Shown: positions 25,844 through 34,224 of the stretch, piece by piece
Layout: every line of letters starts with the position of its first letter
Numbering within the stretch: the stretch's first letter is position 1
NCBI GenBank assembly: GCA_023229575.1
Contig: JALNYZ010000031.1
Location: 1-49,270, forward strand
Direction: 5' to 3'
DNA length: 49,270 nucleotides
Source of the DNA: Prolixibacteraceae bacterium
GTDB lineage: Bacteria; Bacteroidota; Bacteroidia; Bacteroidales; Prolixibacteraceae
Translations under genes and position numbers: made by a program
Notes under the pieces: generated by a model
Told to the model about the DNA's origin: nothing
Databases searched by the model: none
The model's input: only the letters and a program-made list of their open reading frames with translations

Positions 25844-28330
25844 ATGCCCGAATCTATCATCTACCGGAATAGTCCTGAAAAGAAAGCAATAATTTCCCGG
25901 CAGGGAGATTTTACTTACCGTCAACTGTTGCAGCACATCCAGCAATACGCCCAATTGTTTGAAAGAAAAGGATTTTCGAAGGTAGCAATTTATGCCGAGA
26001 ACAGGATTGAGTGGTTCTTTGCCTTTTATGCAGCACTCCAAAACAATTGTATAGCTATTCCCATAGATTTCATGGCCTCTGCCGAAGATGTCGCCTATAT
26101 TCTGGATGACTGCCAGCCGGAATTGATTTTTATCAGCGAAGCGATGCAAGAAGCCTATGCAAAAGTTGTGGACAAAAGCAAACACCAGCCGCAAGTAATC
26201 CTCTTTGAGAACCATCCGCCGGCTGCTGGTCAGCCGGAATCAGCCTGGATAGGCCCGGAGGACAATGAGACTACAGCCGTGATCATCTATACAAGCGGCA
26301 CTACAGGAAGCCCGAAGGGTGTCATGCTCTCCTATACCAATCTGCTGGTCAATATGAAAGCCGTTGTCGAAGCCAAAATTTTTCAACCCGAAAGTCAGGT
26401 ATTGGTACTTCTTCCACTCCACCATATTTTCCCCCTCCTGGGATCAATGATGGTGACCTTTTACTCGGGTGGAACCACTGTCGTTTCTCCATCAATGCAG
26501 TCGACCGATCTGATGAAGACCCTTGCCGACAACTCGGTTACAGTATTTATCGGGGTACCCCGATTATACGAACTCATTTACAGGGGATTAATGGCAAAAA
26601 TCAACAAGAGCTTCCTTGCCAGGACATTTTTGGAATTGGTGTATGCCACCAAAAGTCGCAAACTGGGAAAGAGACTGTTCAAAAAAGTGCACACGGGTCT
26701 TGGCGGTCACCTTCGGTTTATGATTGCCGGTGGAGCCGCGCTCAATAAGGAGGTAGGGACTTTTTTCCATGCGATCGGTTTTGATATTCTGGAAGGTTTC
26801 GGCATGACCGAAGCGGCTCCAATGATCACTTTCCCGCGTCCCGGCAAGATAAAAATCGGATCTACAGGCCAGGCATTGCCCGGCATGACCGTCGAGATCA
26901 GGGATGGGGAAATTGTTGCCAAAGGGCCCAACGTCATGAAGGGGTATTTCAACCGTCCGGAAGAGACCGCCGAGGTGCTGAAAGATGGATGGCTTTACAC
27001 CGGTGATTTGGGGCGAATCGATGAGGAGGGTTTTCTTTACATCACGGGCAGGAAAAAAGAGATCATCGTCCTACCCAACGGTAAAAACATCAACCCAGTT
27101 GAAATAGAGCAAAAACTGGAATTTTTCTCGAAAGCGATCAAGGAGGTGGGCGTATTTATCCACAAGGAGATGCTCCACGCCGCCATCGTACCAGATTTGA
27201 AGTTCCTGACAGACAACGCTGTCATGGATTTGAACCACTATTTCAGGGAAGAAGTAATATCTCCCTTTAATGCGGAGTTGAGTTCCTACAAGCGAATCAT
27301 GCAATTCACCATTGTCAAGACGGATTTGCCACGAACACGACTATCCAAATTGCAGCGATTCAAGCTGGAGGAGCTGATTCATGATACTGAAAACAAGAAG
27401 CAAGCAAGCGAGGATCCCGATACCGCAGAGTACCTGGCGGTGAAGAGTTTCATTGAGAGTCAGGTCGATATGGATGTATCCCCCGACGATCATCTTGTTT
27501 TCGACATTGCCATGGACTCCCTTGGAAAGATGAGCCTGATCGATTTTATCGAACAGACTTTTGGAATCAAGCTGGAGGAAGAGCAGTTGCTGAAATTTCC
27601 ATCCATTGGAAAGATTGCAGAATACATAGGCGCCAACAAACTATTCCACAAAGAGCAAAGTGGCGATTGGTCAGGGAATCTGAAAGATGACCAACAGGTC
27701 GAATTGCCCAAATACTCCTATTGGTTAAAGTTCATTGTCTCGTCAGTGAGACGGTTCTTTAGCCTTTTCTTCAAATTTGAGGTGAAAGGAATTGAGAACA
27801 TCCCCGCAGGTCCCTGCTTCATCGCACCCAACCACCAAACAAAGCTGGATGCATTTTTGGTACTCTCCTGCCTCGACAAAAAGACACTGAGAGATACCTA
27901 TTCCTATGCCAAGAAGGACCATGTTAAAAGCCGTGTCCGCCAGTTTTTGGCGCGTCGCACCAACATCATTGTGATGGATCTGGCCAAAGAGCTCAAAGAG
28001 TCTATCCACAAGATGGCTGAGGTCGTTAAGCTTGGCAAGAAAATCCTCATTTTCCCGGAAGGAACAAGAACCACAACCGGGAATATCGGTGATTTCAAAA
28101 AAACCTATGCCATTATAAGCAGTGAATTAACGATACCTATTGTGCCCGTTGCCATTTCAGGGGCCTATGAGGCCATGTCATCCGGTAAGAAAAAAATAAA
28201 ATCAGGCTCGAAAATTATGGTCGAATTTTTGCCTCCGATCGATCCTGCCGGGATGAGCCCAGATATCCTGAACGCTACCGTCAAGGCCAAAATCACTGAA
28301 GCAGTTTCTGCCAATTCTAAAACCATTTAA
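25844..28330 (+). CDS. Fusion of acyl-adenylate ligase, acyl carrier protein and 1-acylglycerol-3-phosphate acyltransferase
   Basis: An 828-residue three-domain protein. Residues 1-510 are an AMP-dependent acyl-CoA/ACP ligase, with the P-loop Y-T-S-G-T-T-G-S-P-K-G-V at about 149-160, G-F-G-M-T-E-A-A, Y-T-G-D-L-G and a C-terminal R-T-R-L-S-K-L-Q-R. Residues 520-600 are a carrier domain with the phosphopantetheine Ser559 in DSLGKMSLIDF. Residues 625-828 are a PlsC-type acyltransferase with H664-Q-T-K-L-D669 (HX4D) and F737-P-E-G-T-R-T. The protein could activate free fatty acids, hold them on its own carrier and acylate a lyso-lipid. E. coli Aas has the acyltransferase first and no carrier, so this order differs. 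It is divergent from acsA, and a lipase-like lipoprotein gene follows within 11 bp. Confidence 0.9.
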   Translation: MPESIIYRNSPEKKAIISRQGDFTYRQLLQHIQQYAQLFERKGFSKVAIYAENRIEWFFAFYAALQNNCIAIPIDFMASAEDVAYILDDCQPELIFISEAMQEAYAKVVDKSKHQPQVILFENHPPAAGQPESAWIGPEDNETTAVIIYTSGTTGSPKGVMLSYTNLLVNMKAVVEAKIFQPESQVLVLLPLHHIFPLLGSMMVTFYSGGTTVVSPSMQSTDLMKTLADNSVTVFIGVPRLYELIYRGLMAKINKSFLARTFLELVYATKSRKLGKRLFKKVHTGLGGHLRFMIAGGAALNKEVGTFFHAIGFDILEGFGMTEAAPMITFPRPGKIKIGSTGQALPGMTVEIRDGEIVAKGPNVMKGYFNRPEETAEVLKDGWLYTGDLGRIDEEGFLYITGRKKEIIVLPNGKNINPVEIEQKLEFFSKAIKEVGVFIHKEMLHAAIVPDLKFLTDNAVMDLNHYFREEVISPFNAELSSYKRIMQFTIVKTDLPRTRLSKLQRFKLEELIHDTENKKQASEDPDTAEYLAVKSFIESQVDMDVSPDDHLVFDIAMDSLGKMSLIDFIEQTFGIKLEEEQLLKFPSIGKIAEYIGANKLFHKEQSGDWSGNLKDDQQVELPKYSYWLKFIVSSVRRFFSLFFKFEVKGIENIPAGPCFIAPNHQTKLDAFLVLSCLDKKTLRDTYSYAKKDHVKSRVRQFLARRTNIIVMDLAKELKESIHKMAEVVKLGKKILIFPEGTRTTTGNIGDFKKTYAIISSELTIPIVPVAISGAYEAMSSGKKKIKSGSKIMVEFLPPIDPAGMSPDILNATVKAKITEAVSANSKTI

Positions 28331-28340
28331 TTGATTGACC

Positions 28341-29576
28341 ATGCGTAGTTGCTATTTTATCTGTTTGCTGCTTGCAGCATCCCTCCTCTTTTCCAACTGT
28401 AAATCGAATGTTGCGGATAGTGTTGACGTCCCTCTAAAAAAAGATACTTACCTGGTCAGCTATGCCTTGGTCAGATCAATGACCGCTACAGATGTAAAGG
28501 CCCTGTTTAGTCCGGCACAGTCAGTCTATCCCGATGTAGCGGATATCCTACCTTCCGTCACATTAGGGGCCAAAGTTTATGTAGTTACCTACAATACCAC
28601 GCTGGGAACTAAAAAGCTGGTTGCATCAGGGGTAGTATGCATTCCTGACGGAGGAGGGACCTACCCGATCCTCAGTTTCCAGAATGGAACCAATACGGTA
28701 TATATCAACGCCCCTTCGGCTAATGCAGCAAGTTACAATGTTCAGATGTTCTCCGGATTTGCAACCACAGGGTTCGTGGTGGTACTGCCTGATTATCTGG
28801 GATTTGGCTCCTCGACAGAAGTTTTTCACCCCTATCTTCATATGCAGTCGACTGTGACGTCCATCCTTGATCTTTTCAGGGCGGTTAAGGAGATGAGCGC
28901 CAAAACCGATCTAAACCTGAAGCTCTCAGCAGATCTCTATCTCATGGGTTATTCGCAGGGAGGTTTGTCAACATTACAACTTCACAAAGCCATTGAAACC
29001 AGCTACAGCAGTGAATTTAACCTGAAAGCGGTTGGTTGTGGTGCAGGGCCCTATAACCTTACATCGATTACCGGGATGGTGGTTGGAGCGACCACCTATC
29101 CTCAACCCTATTACATTGCCTACATCATGAAGGGTTTCAAATCTGTAGGGGCCTTTCCCAATCCATATACTGATATTTTCAACGATCCTTATGCCTCACG
29201 CATAGACGGACTTTTCAACGGGCTCAACAGTGGAGGCGCCATCAACGGCCAGTTATCGACCAACATGTCGGAGCTCTTCACCAATGAGTTTCGGACAACT
29301 TTCGCGACCAATGCCAAATTCAAAGAGATGCGGGATGCCCTTGCGACCAGCAGTATACCGGCCTGGAAGATCAAAACACCACTGATACTGACGCATGGTC
29401 AGGCGGATACGGTTGTTTCGCCGTTGATGACATCGCAACTTAATACCGATCTGATGAACCTGGATTCAACACTTCCTGTTACCTATATCCCACTTGCCGG
29501 AATGGACCACGGAGGGGCAAGTGTACCTTCGCTGGTTGGTTTTGTGAAGAGATTTCTGGTGATCAAAGGAAAGTAA
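28341..29576 (+). CDS. Secreted lipase-like alpha/beta hydrolase lipoprotein
   Basis: A 411-residue alpha/beta hydrolase with a lipoprotein signal ending L-L-F-S-N-C (start taken at the ATG at 28341; an upstream TTG at 28335 is less likely). The nucleophile elbow is G-Y-S-Q-G-G with Ser205; an acidic residue in T-H-G-Q-A-D-T-V-V and a histidine in G-M-D-H-G-G complete the triad. The overall length and the P-D-Y-L-G-F-G-S segment resemble secretory lipases and feruloyl-type esterases. It would act at the cell surface or periplasm. It follows the ligase-acyltransferase gene by 10 bp, and a GNAT gene follows 4 bp after it, so fatty acids freed by this enzyme could feed the upstream ligase. Confidence 0.85.
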   Translation: MRSCYFICLLLAASLLFSNCKSNVADSVDVPLKKDTYLVSYALVRSMTATDVKALFSPAQSVYPDVADILPSVTLGAKVYVVTYNTTLGTKKLVASGVVCIPDGGGTYPILSFQNGTNTVYINAPSANAASYNVQMFSGFATTGFVVVLPDYLGFGSSTEVFHPYLHMQSTVTSILDLFRAVKEMSAKTDLNLKLSADLYLMGYSQGGLSTLQLHKAIETSYSSEFNLKAVGCGAGPYNLTSITGMVVGATTYPQPYYIAYIMKGFKSVGAFPNPYTDIFNDPYASRIDGLFNGLNSGGAINGQLSTNMSELFTNEFRTTFATNAKFKEMRDALATSSIPAWKIKTPLILTHGQADTVVSPLMTSQLNTDLMNLDSTLPVTYIPLAGMDHGGASVPSLVGFVKRFLVIKGK

Positions 29577-29580
29577 AGAA

Positions 29581-30048
29581 ATGATTGAAATACGAAGAGT
29601 TGGAGAGGATGATATACCGGCCATGACAGCTGCAAGGCTCAACTATCTTACTGAAATGCAGGGAGAAAGGCCGAAAGACTATTTACAGGAGTTGCAGATG
29701 AGGCTTCAGCAATTTTTCGTGCAGACGATGAAGGAGGGAAGCTTTTTTGCCCTGCTGGCAGAATATGACGGGAAGGCAGTCAGTTATGGAGGAATGGTCC
29801 TGAAAAAAATCCCAGGCGATCTGAATCAATCTTCCTACCTGGAAGGTGATATCCTGAACATGTACACCCTCCCGGAATACCGCAGAAAGGGAATCTCATC
29901 ATTGATACTTAAAAAGTTACTAGCAGAAGCCAAAACAATGGGGGTCAGCAAGGTTGCCTTGCACTGCTCAAAAGACGGAGAACCCCTCTACAGGAAGTTC
30001 GGGTTTACGGATCCGGTTTATCCGTACCTTGAGTTGATTATTGAATGA
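29581..30048 (+). CDS. GNAT-family N-acetyltransferase
   Basis: A 155-residue acetyltransferase. The acetyl-CoA-binding segment L-P-E-Y-R-R-K-G-I-S-S-L-I-L-K-K-L-L (Q/RxxGxG/A type) lies at about residues 100-117, followed by the usual strand V-S-K-V-A-L-H-C-S and Y-R-K-F-G-F near the end. The substrate is unknown. Its ATG is 4 bp after the stop of the lipase-like gene, so it is probably the last gene of that operon. Confidence 0.88.
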   Translation: MIEIRRVGEDDIPAMTAARLNYLTEMQGERPKDYLQELQMRLQQFFVQTMKEGSFFALLAEYDGKAVSYGGMVLKKIPGDLNQSSYLEGDILNMYTLPEYRRKGISSLILKKLLAEAKTMGVSKVALHCSKDGEPLYRKFGFTDPVYPYLELIIE

Positions 30049-30056
30049 AAGTGTGA

Positions 30057-30092
30057 TGAAAAAGGATAAAGTAAAAAGTTAAAAGGATAAAG
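30057..30092. repeat. AAAGGATAAAG simple repeat at gene end
   Basis: AAAAAGGATAAAG(T)AAAAAGTTAAAAGGATAAAGGG lies between the convergent GNAT and small secreted protein genes. Its complement shares long words (TTTATCCTTTTAAC) with the heptamer array at 32037-32110, so the two are copies of one element. Confidence 0.6.
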
Positions 30093-30175
30093 GGAAGAAC
30101 GCTTTGATCCAGTTTTTCTTCTAACCGGTCACCAGGTCTAAAAGCCAAAAGCTAATAGCTAACAGCCGATCCTGT

Positions 30176-30715
30176 TTACTTCGGCATCTCTGATATCTCT
30201 TTTACTTTTTTATTTTTCCCCTCAATATACATTTTGAAATCATCAGGTGCATTTGGCATGGCCATCTCAAATCGGATGTTCAATCCCTTCTCTTCCAGCT
30301 TTTCATAGGTAAGCCGGAAACGTGGCATGGCAGGATTTGCCTCGCTGGTGAGGAAGATTTTATTGTCCGTATAAGTGATGTCGTAATTGATAACATGGCT
30401 TTCATTGTCAAAATAGATCGCCTTTACCGGATTGCCCTCCCTGTTTTTGTAGATGATCATCACATCCTCATGCACCGAGGCCGGTTTTGAAGCTGTGGCC
30501 GCAATCACTGTTCGACCCTTTCTTTCCAGGATATTACCCTCGAGTTTCGGTTTTAAAGTAAACATTCCGCTGCCTTCTCCCGGCTGACCGCTTCCCTCGC
30601 CTTTCCATTCGCCAAGCATGTATTGCCATTTCTCCCACCCTTTGTTAACGTCCTGTGCAAAAATCGGTTGTGCGAAAACTAATGCAAAAATCAGGGTTAT
30701 AAAAAAATTTCTCAT
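30176..30715 (-). CDS. Secreted DUF1579-like small lipocalin-type protein
   Basis: A 179-residue exported protein (the ATG at 30715 opens a good signal peptide MRNFFITLIFALVFAQ...A-Q; the frame from 30832 adds an unlikely tail). The body is beta-rich and starts W-E-K-W-Q-Y-M-L-G-E-W-K-G-E-G-S-G, with paired Gly-Trp strands, F-T-L-K-P-K-L-E-G-N-I-L-E-R-K and later D-V-M-I-I-Y, features of the THAP4/DUF1579-type beta barrels that bind haem or lipids. The ligand is unknown. It is a single gene, convergent with the GNAT gene. Confidence 0.72.
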   Translation of the reverse strand: MRNFFITLIFALVFAQPIFAQDVNKGWEKWQYMLGEWKGEGSGQPGEGSGMFTLKPKLEGNILERKGRTVIAATASKPASVHEDVMIIYKNREGNPVKAIYFDNESHVINYDITYTDNKIFLTSEANPAMPRFRLTYEKLEEKGLNIRFEMAMPNAPDDFKMYIEGKNKKVKEISEMPK

Positions 30716-30993
30716 GTAATCGGTCTTTTTAGATATTTCTAGTCTGACAATGTGCCAATTAGTAATCAAAGTTAATAAACTCTGTCGCATCCTAACCACC
30801 CGAACTACCAATATAGGTATTGAAAAATACAAGATCCAAAACTTTAAGAAGTTTATTATTGCTGCCTATTTCATTCTTCTTCCTGCAATTTATTACATCA
30901 TTTCAATTGCATTCCGTTTATTTTAATAGGATTTTTTTATTAACTTAGAGGACGATTAAATCCCTTACATACAATGATTTGACCCTTTCTATT

Positions 30994-31001
30994 TACGTTT
31001 G
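30994..31001 (+). promoter_or_regulatory. Candidate -7 box of KilA-N gene
   Basis: TACGTTTG matches TAnnTTTG and lies 13 bp before the ATG, which would give a very short leader. No -33 element at 19-21 bp spacing is found (the nearest TTTG is 12 bp upstream). The AT-rich 299-bp region between 30716 and 31014 shows no gene. Confidence 0.3.
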
Positions 31002-31014
31002 AATACCTAAAATT

Positions 31015-31833
31015 ATGACAAAAAGCAAAACAATAAATGTAAAAGGTACTGAGATTACCATTATTGAACGTCAGTCTTCGGACTTCATTTCATTGACAGA
31101 TATGGTTAAAGGTTTTGAAGATGGCCTTGTATTAATTGAGAAATGGTTACGCAATAAAAACACGATTGAGTTTATTGGTATCTGGGAAGAACTAAACAAT
31201 CCAGATTTTAATTACCCCGAATTCGGGGTAATTAAAAATGAAGCTGGGCTCAATCGTTTCACTCTTTCAGTAAAAAAATGGATTGAAAAAACCAATTCCA
31301 TAGGAATGATCGCCAAAGCAGGTAGATATGGTGGAACTTATGCTCACAAAGACATTGCTTTTGAATTTGGCAGTTGGCTGAGTCCAGGATTTAAGATGTA
31401 CCTCATTAAAGAATATCAACGTCTAAAGGACGATGAAAGCGACCGGTTGAAATTGGATTGGAACCTCCAGCGCACACTAGCCAAAGTAAATTATCATATT
31501 CATACTGATGCAATTAAAGAAAATTTAATTCCCCCGGAATTAACCAAACTACAAATTAGCTTTGTTTATGCCAACGAAGCGGATATGCTCAATGTGGCCC
31601 TTTTTGGAAGAACAGCCCTGGAATGGCGCATGGAAAACACCGGCAAGGAAGGAAATATCCGCGATCATGCCACCATCGAGCAGCTGGTCGTGCTTTCGAA
31701 CATGGAGAGTATAAATGCCGCTTTGATCCATCAGCAACTCACTCAGAGTGACCGGCTGGTCCAGTTAAACAGAATCGCTATCAGTCAGATGAAATCCTTA
31801 ACCGAAAATAGAAACCTAAAGAAATTGCAATAA
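31015..31833 (+). CDS. KilA-N domain protein (phage-derived)
   Basis: A 272-residue protein with an N-terminal KilA-N DNA-binding domain: F-I-S-L-T-D-M-V-K-G, I-E-K-W-L-R-N-K-N-T-I-E-F-I-G-I-W-E, W-I-E-K-T-N-S-I-G-M-I-A-K-A-G-R-Y-G-G-T-Y-A-H-K-D-I-A-F-E-F-G-S-W-L-S-P. This domain is typical of phage antirepressors and related chromosomal proteins. The C-terminal part (about 150-272) is helical. The gene is AT-rich compared with the glmS region to its right and has no phage genes beside it, so it is probably an orphan acquired piece. Confidence 0.9.
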   Translation: MTKSKTINVKGTEITIIERQSSDFISLTDMVKGFEDGLVLIEKWLRNKNTIEFIGIWEELNNPDFNYPEFGVIKNEAGLNRFTLSVKKWIEKTNSIGMIAKAGRYGGTYAHKDIAFEFGSWLSPGFKMYLIKEYQRLKDDESDRLKLDWNLQRTLAKVNYHIHTDAIKENLIPPELTKLQISFVYANEADMLNVALFGRTALEWRMENTGKEGNIRDHATIEQLVVLSNMESINAALIHQQLTQSDRLVQLNRIAISQMKSLTENRNLKKLQ

Positions 31834-32036
31834 CAGATGACCGTCAGTGGGGATCAATTAAAACAAATCGAATTTATAATTCAGTTGGGAACCTCAGAAA
31901 TGCTGACACAGGAATCACTATTCCAGGAATAACTCAACAGAAATGTGCCAGCCCAAAAAACTGCAAATCCAAATCATTTTGGATAAACCAATGTTATTAT
32001 GAATTTCAACGCTGCAACCATTATTGCGCCGTTTTT
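31834..32036. other. Gap with a Cys-rich open frame lacking an ATG
   Basis: After the KilA-N stop, frame +1 relative to it is open from just after a TAG at about 31809 to a TAA near 32048. It reads TDDRQWGSIKTNR... then a cysteine-rich tail (KCASPKNCKSK, QCYYEFQRCNHYC, spacing C-x5-C-x11-C-x7-C-x3-C). There is no ATG, so it may be the remnant of a gene. It is reported as a finding; I do not call it a gene. Confidence 0.3.
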
Positions 32037-32110
32037 ACTTTATCCTTTTAACTCTATCCTTTATCCTTTATCCTTTATCCTTTATCCTTTATCCTTTTAA
32101 CTTTTAACTT
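32037..32110. repeat. Tandem heptamer array TATCCTT x6
   Basis: Six perfect TATCCTT copies (32055-32096) flanked by related TTTATCCTTTTAAC words. The array lies between convergent KilA-N and aldo/keto reductase genes and matches the inverse of 30057-30092. Confidence 0.8.
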
Positions 32111-32117
32111 AATCCTT

Positions 32118-33605
32118 TCAAACCTTAGCGTCTGCCTCCCTGTTCTTCTTGTCAACCACCTTCACGAGATAAGATGCCGTTTCCGCTGCAGAATGTTTGT
32201 CCTCATAATGGTACGGTGTCTTTGTGGTCTGAGGTTCGAAGGGGATCTCTACAACAAAATCGCCATTCCGCCAGATCTCATACCTGTCGATGGCCGAATC
32301 TCCGGCATAAGCCGTATGCCAGGTTATCTGAGCACCATTCCTGCCTCGGGTAACCTTAGGTTCGCGGGGTGGGGTCAACTCCTGGTATGCTTTTTGAAAA
32401 AAATTGGTCTTACCCTCTTTGGCCTTTGCTGCCAGACGTTCAATATTTTTTCGTTGTTGCTCTGTCATATCTCCTGGTTTAACCTGCGCATGCTTCAGGT
32501 TAAAAGTAAGCTGGCACTGGGCAGGATCTTCATTGATCTTGCCTATGCCTATGATGGCGGTATGAATTCCCGGTGTAGTTAAAGAATATTTTATCAGTTG
32601 ATCGGCAGGCAACTCCTTGCTCCCCACCTCCATGACCACATGGGAAGCCTTGTTGGACCACTCTGCTTTTTTTGAGTACATTGCCCCGTCGGCAAAGACT
32701 TTCATGGCAATAATTCCCATTTTTTTGGCGGCGGCTATCGGGATCACATTGTGCTGCATGTTGAAATAGAGCTGGTCGTTGGCATTGATGGCCACCAGCA
32801 TCGCATCGAGCAGATCTTCACTGTCGCGTTGGATCATCTCCATCATCACCGCAGTATCGTTGTGTCCGGAGAAGCCAATATGCCTGATAAGTCTTTCATT
32901 CTTTGGATTGAGTCCGGTATGGTTGCTCCCGTCACGAATATCCCTGAGCGCAGCCAGCACACCAATGGTTGGCGCATTAGGATCACGATTGTCATATCCT
33001 TCGTAAATGGCATCGACCTCTTCCATTTTGTTGAGATTGTGAACCAGCACCATGTCCAGCCAGGCCTCTTTGGGATAACTTCCTGAACCATCCCCGAAAA
33101 TTTGTGAGAGCGTACGCCGTACATCGTCCAAAGCTTTGGAACCTGCCGGACCGTTTGAAAACCCGGCAACCGGGCTCTTGTCGCCACCTTTTCCAAAACG
33201 CAGCATGGTTTTAGAAGTCAGAAAGATGGACTTTCGCCTGGAAGAATTATAATTCTTTGTACCCGGCACCAAACCAAGCCTGGTGAATGCCTTTCCGTAC
33301 ATCAACTGGCTGTGGCCATACGCATTGGAGGTATCAAAATAATTAACGCCAAGGTTGTATGCTTTTTCAATGATCGCTACCGGATCAATATTTTCAGGTG
33401 TCCATTGAAGGGATGCCTGGCCACCCAGGCCAAAAGTGGTTACTTTAAATCCAATGCGGCCAAATGTTCTCTTCATCAGAGGAGCCGGATGGGTGGGAGT
33501 ACCTGATGCAAGAAATGTTGGCGCCAGGGTAGTTCCGACTGCCAGGAGGGCAGATTTTTGAAGGAACTGACGACGGGATTTTTGGGAATTGTTCAGATCG
33601 TTCAT
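32118..33605 (-). CDS. Tat-exported aldo/keto reductase with C-terminal Fn3-like domain
   Basis: A 495-residue oxidoreductase. The N-terminus has a twin-arginine signal S-R-R-Q-F-L followed by a hydrophobic stretch and A-S-G, so it should fold with its cofactor and leave through the Tat system. The (beta/alpha)8 domain shows the AKR tetrad in F-D-T-S-N-A-Y-G-H-S (Asp and Tyr), F-L-T-S-K-T (Lys) and M-V-L-V-H-N (His). The last ~85 residues (from about 410) form a fibronectin type III-like sandwich: P-R-E-P-K-V-T-R, G-A-Q-I-T-W, D-R-Y-E-I-W-R-N-G and A-S-Y-L-V-K-V-V-D. The substrate is unknown; a cell-surface carbohydrate or an oxidised metabolite is plausible. It neighbours a decayed cfa gene. 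Confidence 0.88.
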   Translation of the reverse strand: MNDLNNSQKSRRQFLQKSALLAVGTTLAPTFLASGTPTHPAPLMKRTFGRIGFKVTTFGLGGQASLQWTPENIDPVAIIEKAYNLGVNYFDTSNAYGHSQLMYGKAFTRLGLVPGTKNYNSSRRKSIFLTSKTMLRFGKGGDKSPVAGFSNGPAGSKALDDVRRTLSQIFGDGSGSYPKEAWLDMVLVHNLNKMEEVDAIYEGYDNRDPNAPTIGVLAALRDIRDGSNHTGLNPKNERLIRHIGFSGHNDTAVMMEMIQRDSEDLLDAMLVAINANDQLYFNMQHNVIPIAAAKKMGIIAMKVFADGAMYSKKAEWSNKASHVVMEVGSKELPADQLIKYSLTTPGIHTAIIGIGKINEDPAQCQLTFNLKHAQVKPGDMTEQQRKNIERLAAKAKEGKTNFFQKAYQELTPPREPKVTRGRNGAQITWHTAYAGDSAIDRYEIWRNGDFVVEIPFEPQTTKTPYHYEDKHSAAETASYLVKVVDKKNREADAKV

Positions 33606-33688
33606 GGTATCAAGCTTTAAAAGATAATTTTACGAAAAAACAGTAAACTGGTTACTGGTAGATAAATGTAAATATAATCTCTGGTACT

Positions 33689-34116
33689 GTTCTCCTGGGC
33701 TTTGTTCAGGTTATCGGCATCTTTCCAGTAGCCACAGCGTAATTCATTCGCGGATCGAGCATGGCCTGAAAAAGTTCATTTCCCAGGTTGTAGTGCCTCT
33801 CGCCAACAATAAAAGCCCTTCGTCTTGACTGAAGGTTGAAAAGTTTTAGCGCAAAAAGTTTCAGGGCTATTCCTATTTTTTTTCGAACCTTCCCATCCAG
33901 ACGTGCCCTTAAAATCCTGAAGATTGTTTCGTCAACCTTTTCAGCATCCCACCATCCTGCCATGTAGGATTCACCTACCCCCAATTCCCCTTCTGTAATG
34001 GCACGTACAAAAAAAACCTTGTCGTGAACCTGAATATCCCAGGAATTCCGCCCATTGACCGTTACATCAGCGGAAGCCAAAATCCCTTCCACAAATTTCT
34101 GAATATTACTACCCAT
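33689..34116 (-). pseudogene. cfa: Truncated and frameshifted cyclopropane-fatty-acyl-phospholipid synthase
   Basis: The first 136 codons match the N-terminal part of Cfa: V-R-A-I-T-E-G-E-L-G-V-G-E-S-Y-M-A-G-W-W, L-K-L-F-N-L-Q-S-R-R-R-A-F-I-V-G-E-R-H-Y-N-L-G-N-E-L-F and M-L-D-P-R-M-N-Y. After MNY one base appears to be missing; in the shifted frame the sequence reads C-G-Y-W-K-D-A-D-N-L-N-K-A-Q-E-N, which is exactly what Cfa has next. Homology stops near 33689, just before the aldo/keto reductase start. The S-adenosylmethionine-binding catalytic domain (about two-thirds of the usual ~380 residues) is gone, so the gene cannot make cyclopropane fatty acids. It is both frameshifted and 3'-deleted. 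Confidence 0.88.
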
Positions 34117-34224
34117 ACGCCTGTAGTTTATATCCTTAAATATACATTATCCCAGGTTATTTTCAAAGTAATATCAAAACAATTATGGTTATAGAATCAC
34201 CAACCAGGATAAACCTTCAAGGGA

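Noticed and set aside
32055..32096. Possible CRISPR-like tandem array
   Set aside because: The units are 7 bp with no unique spacers, so it is a simple tandem repeat.
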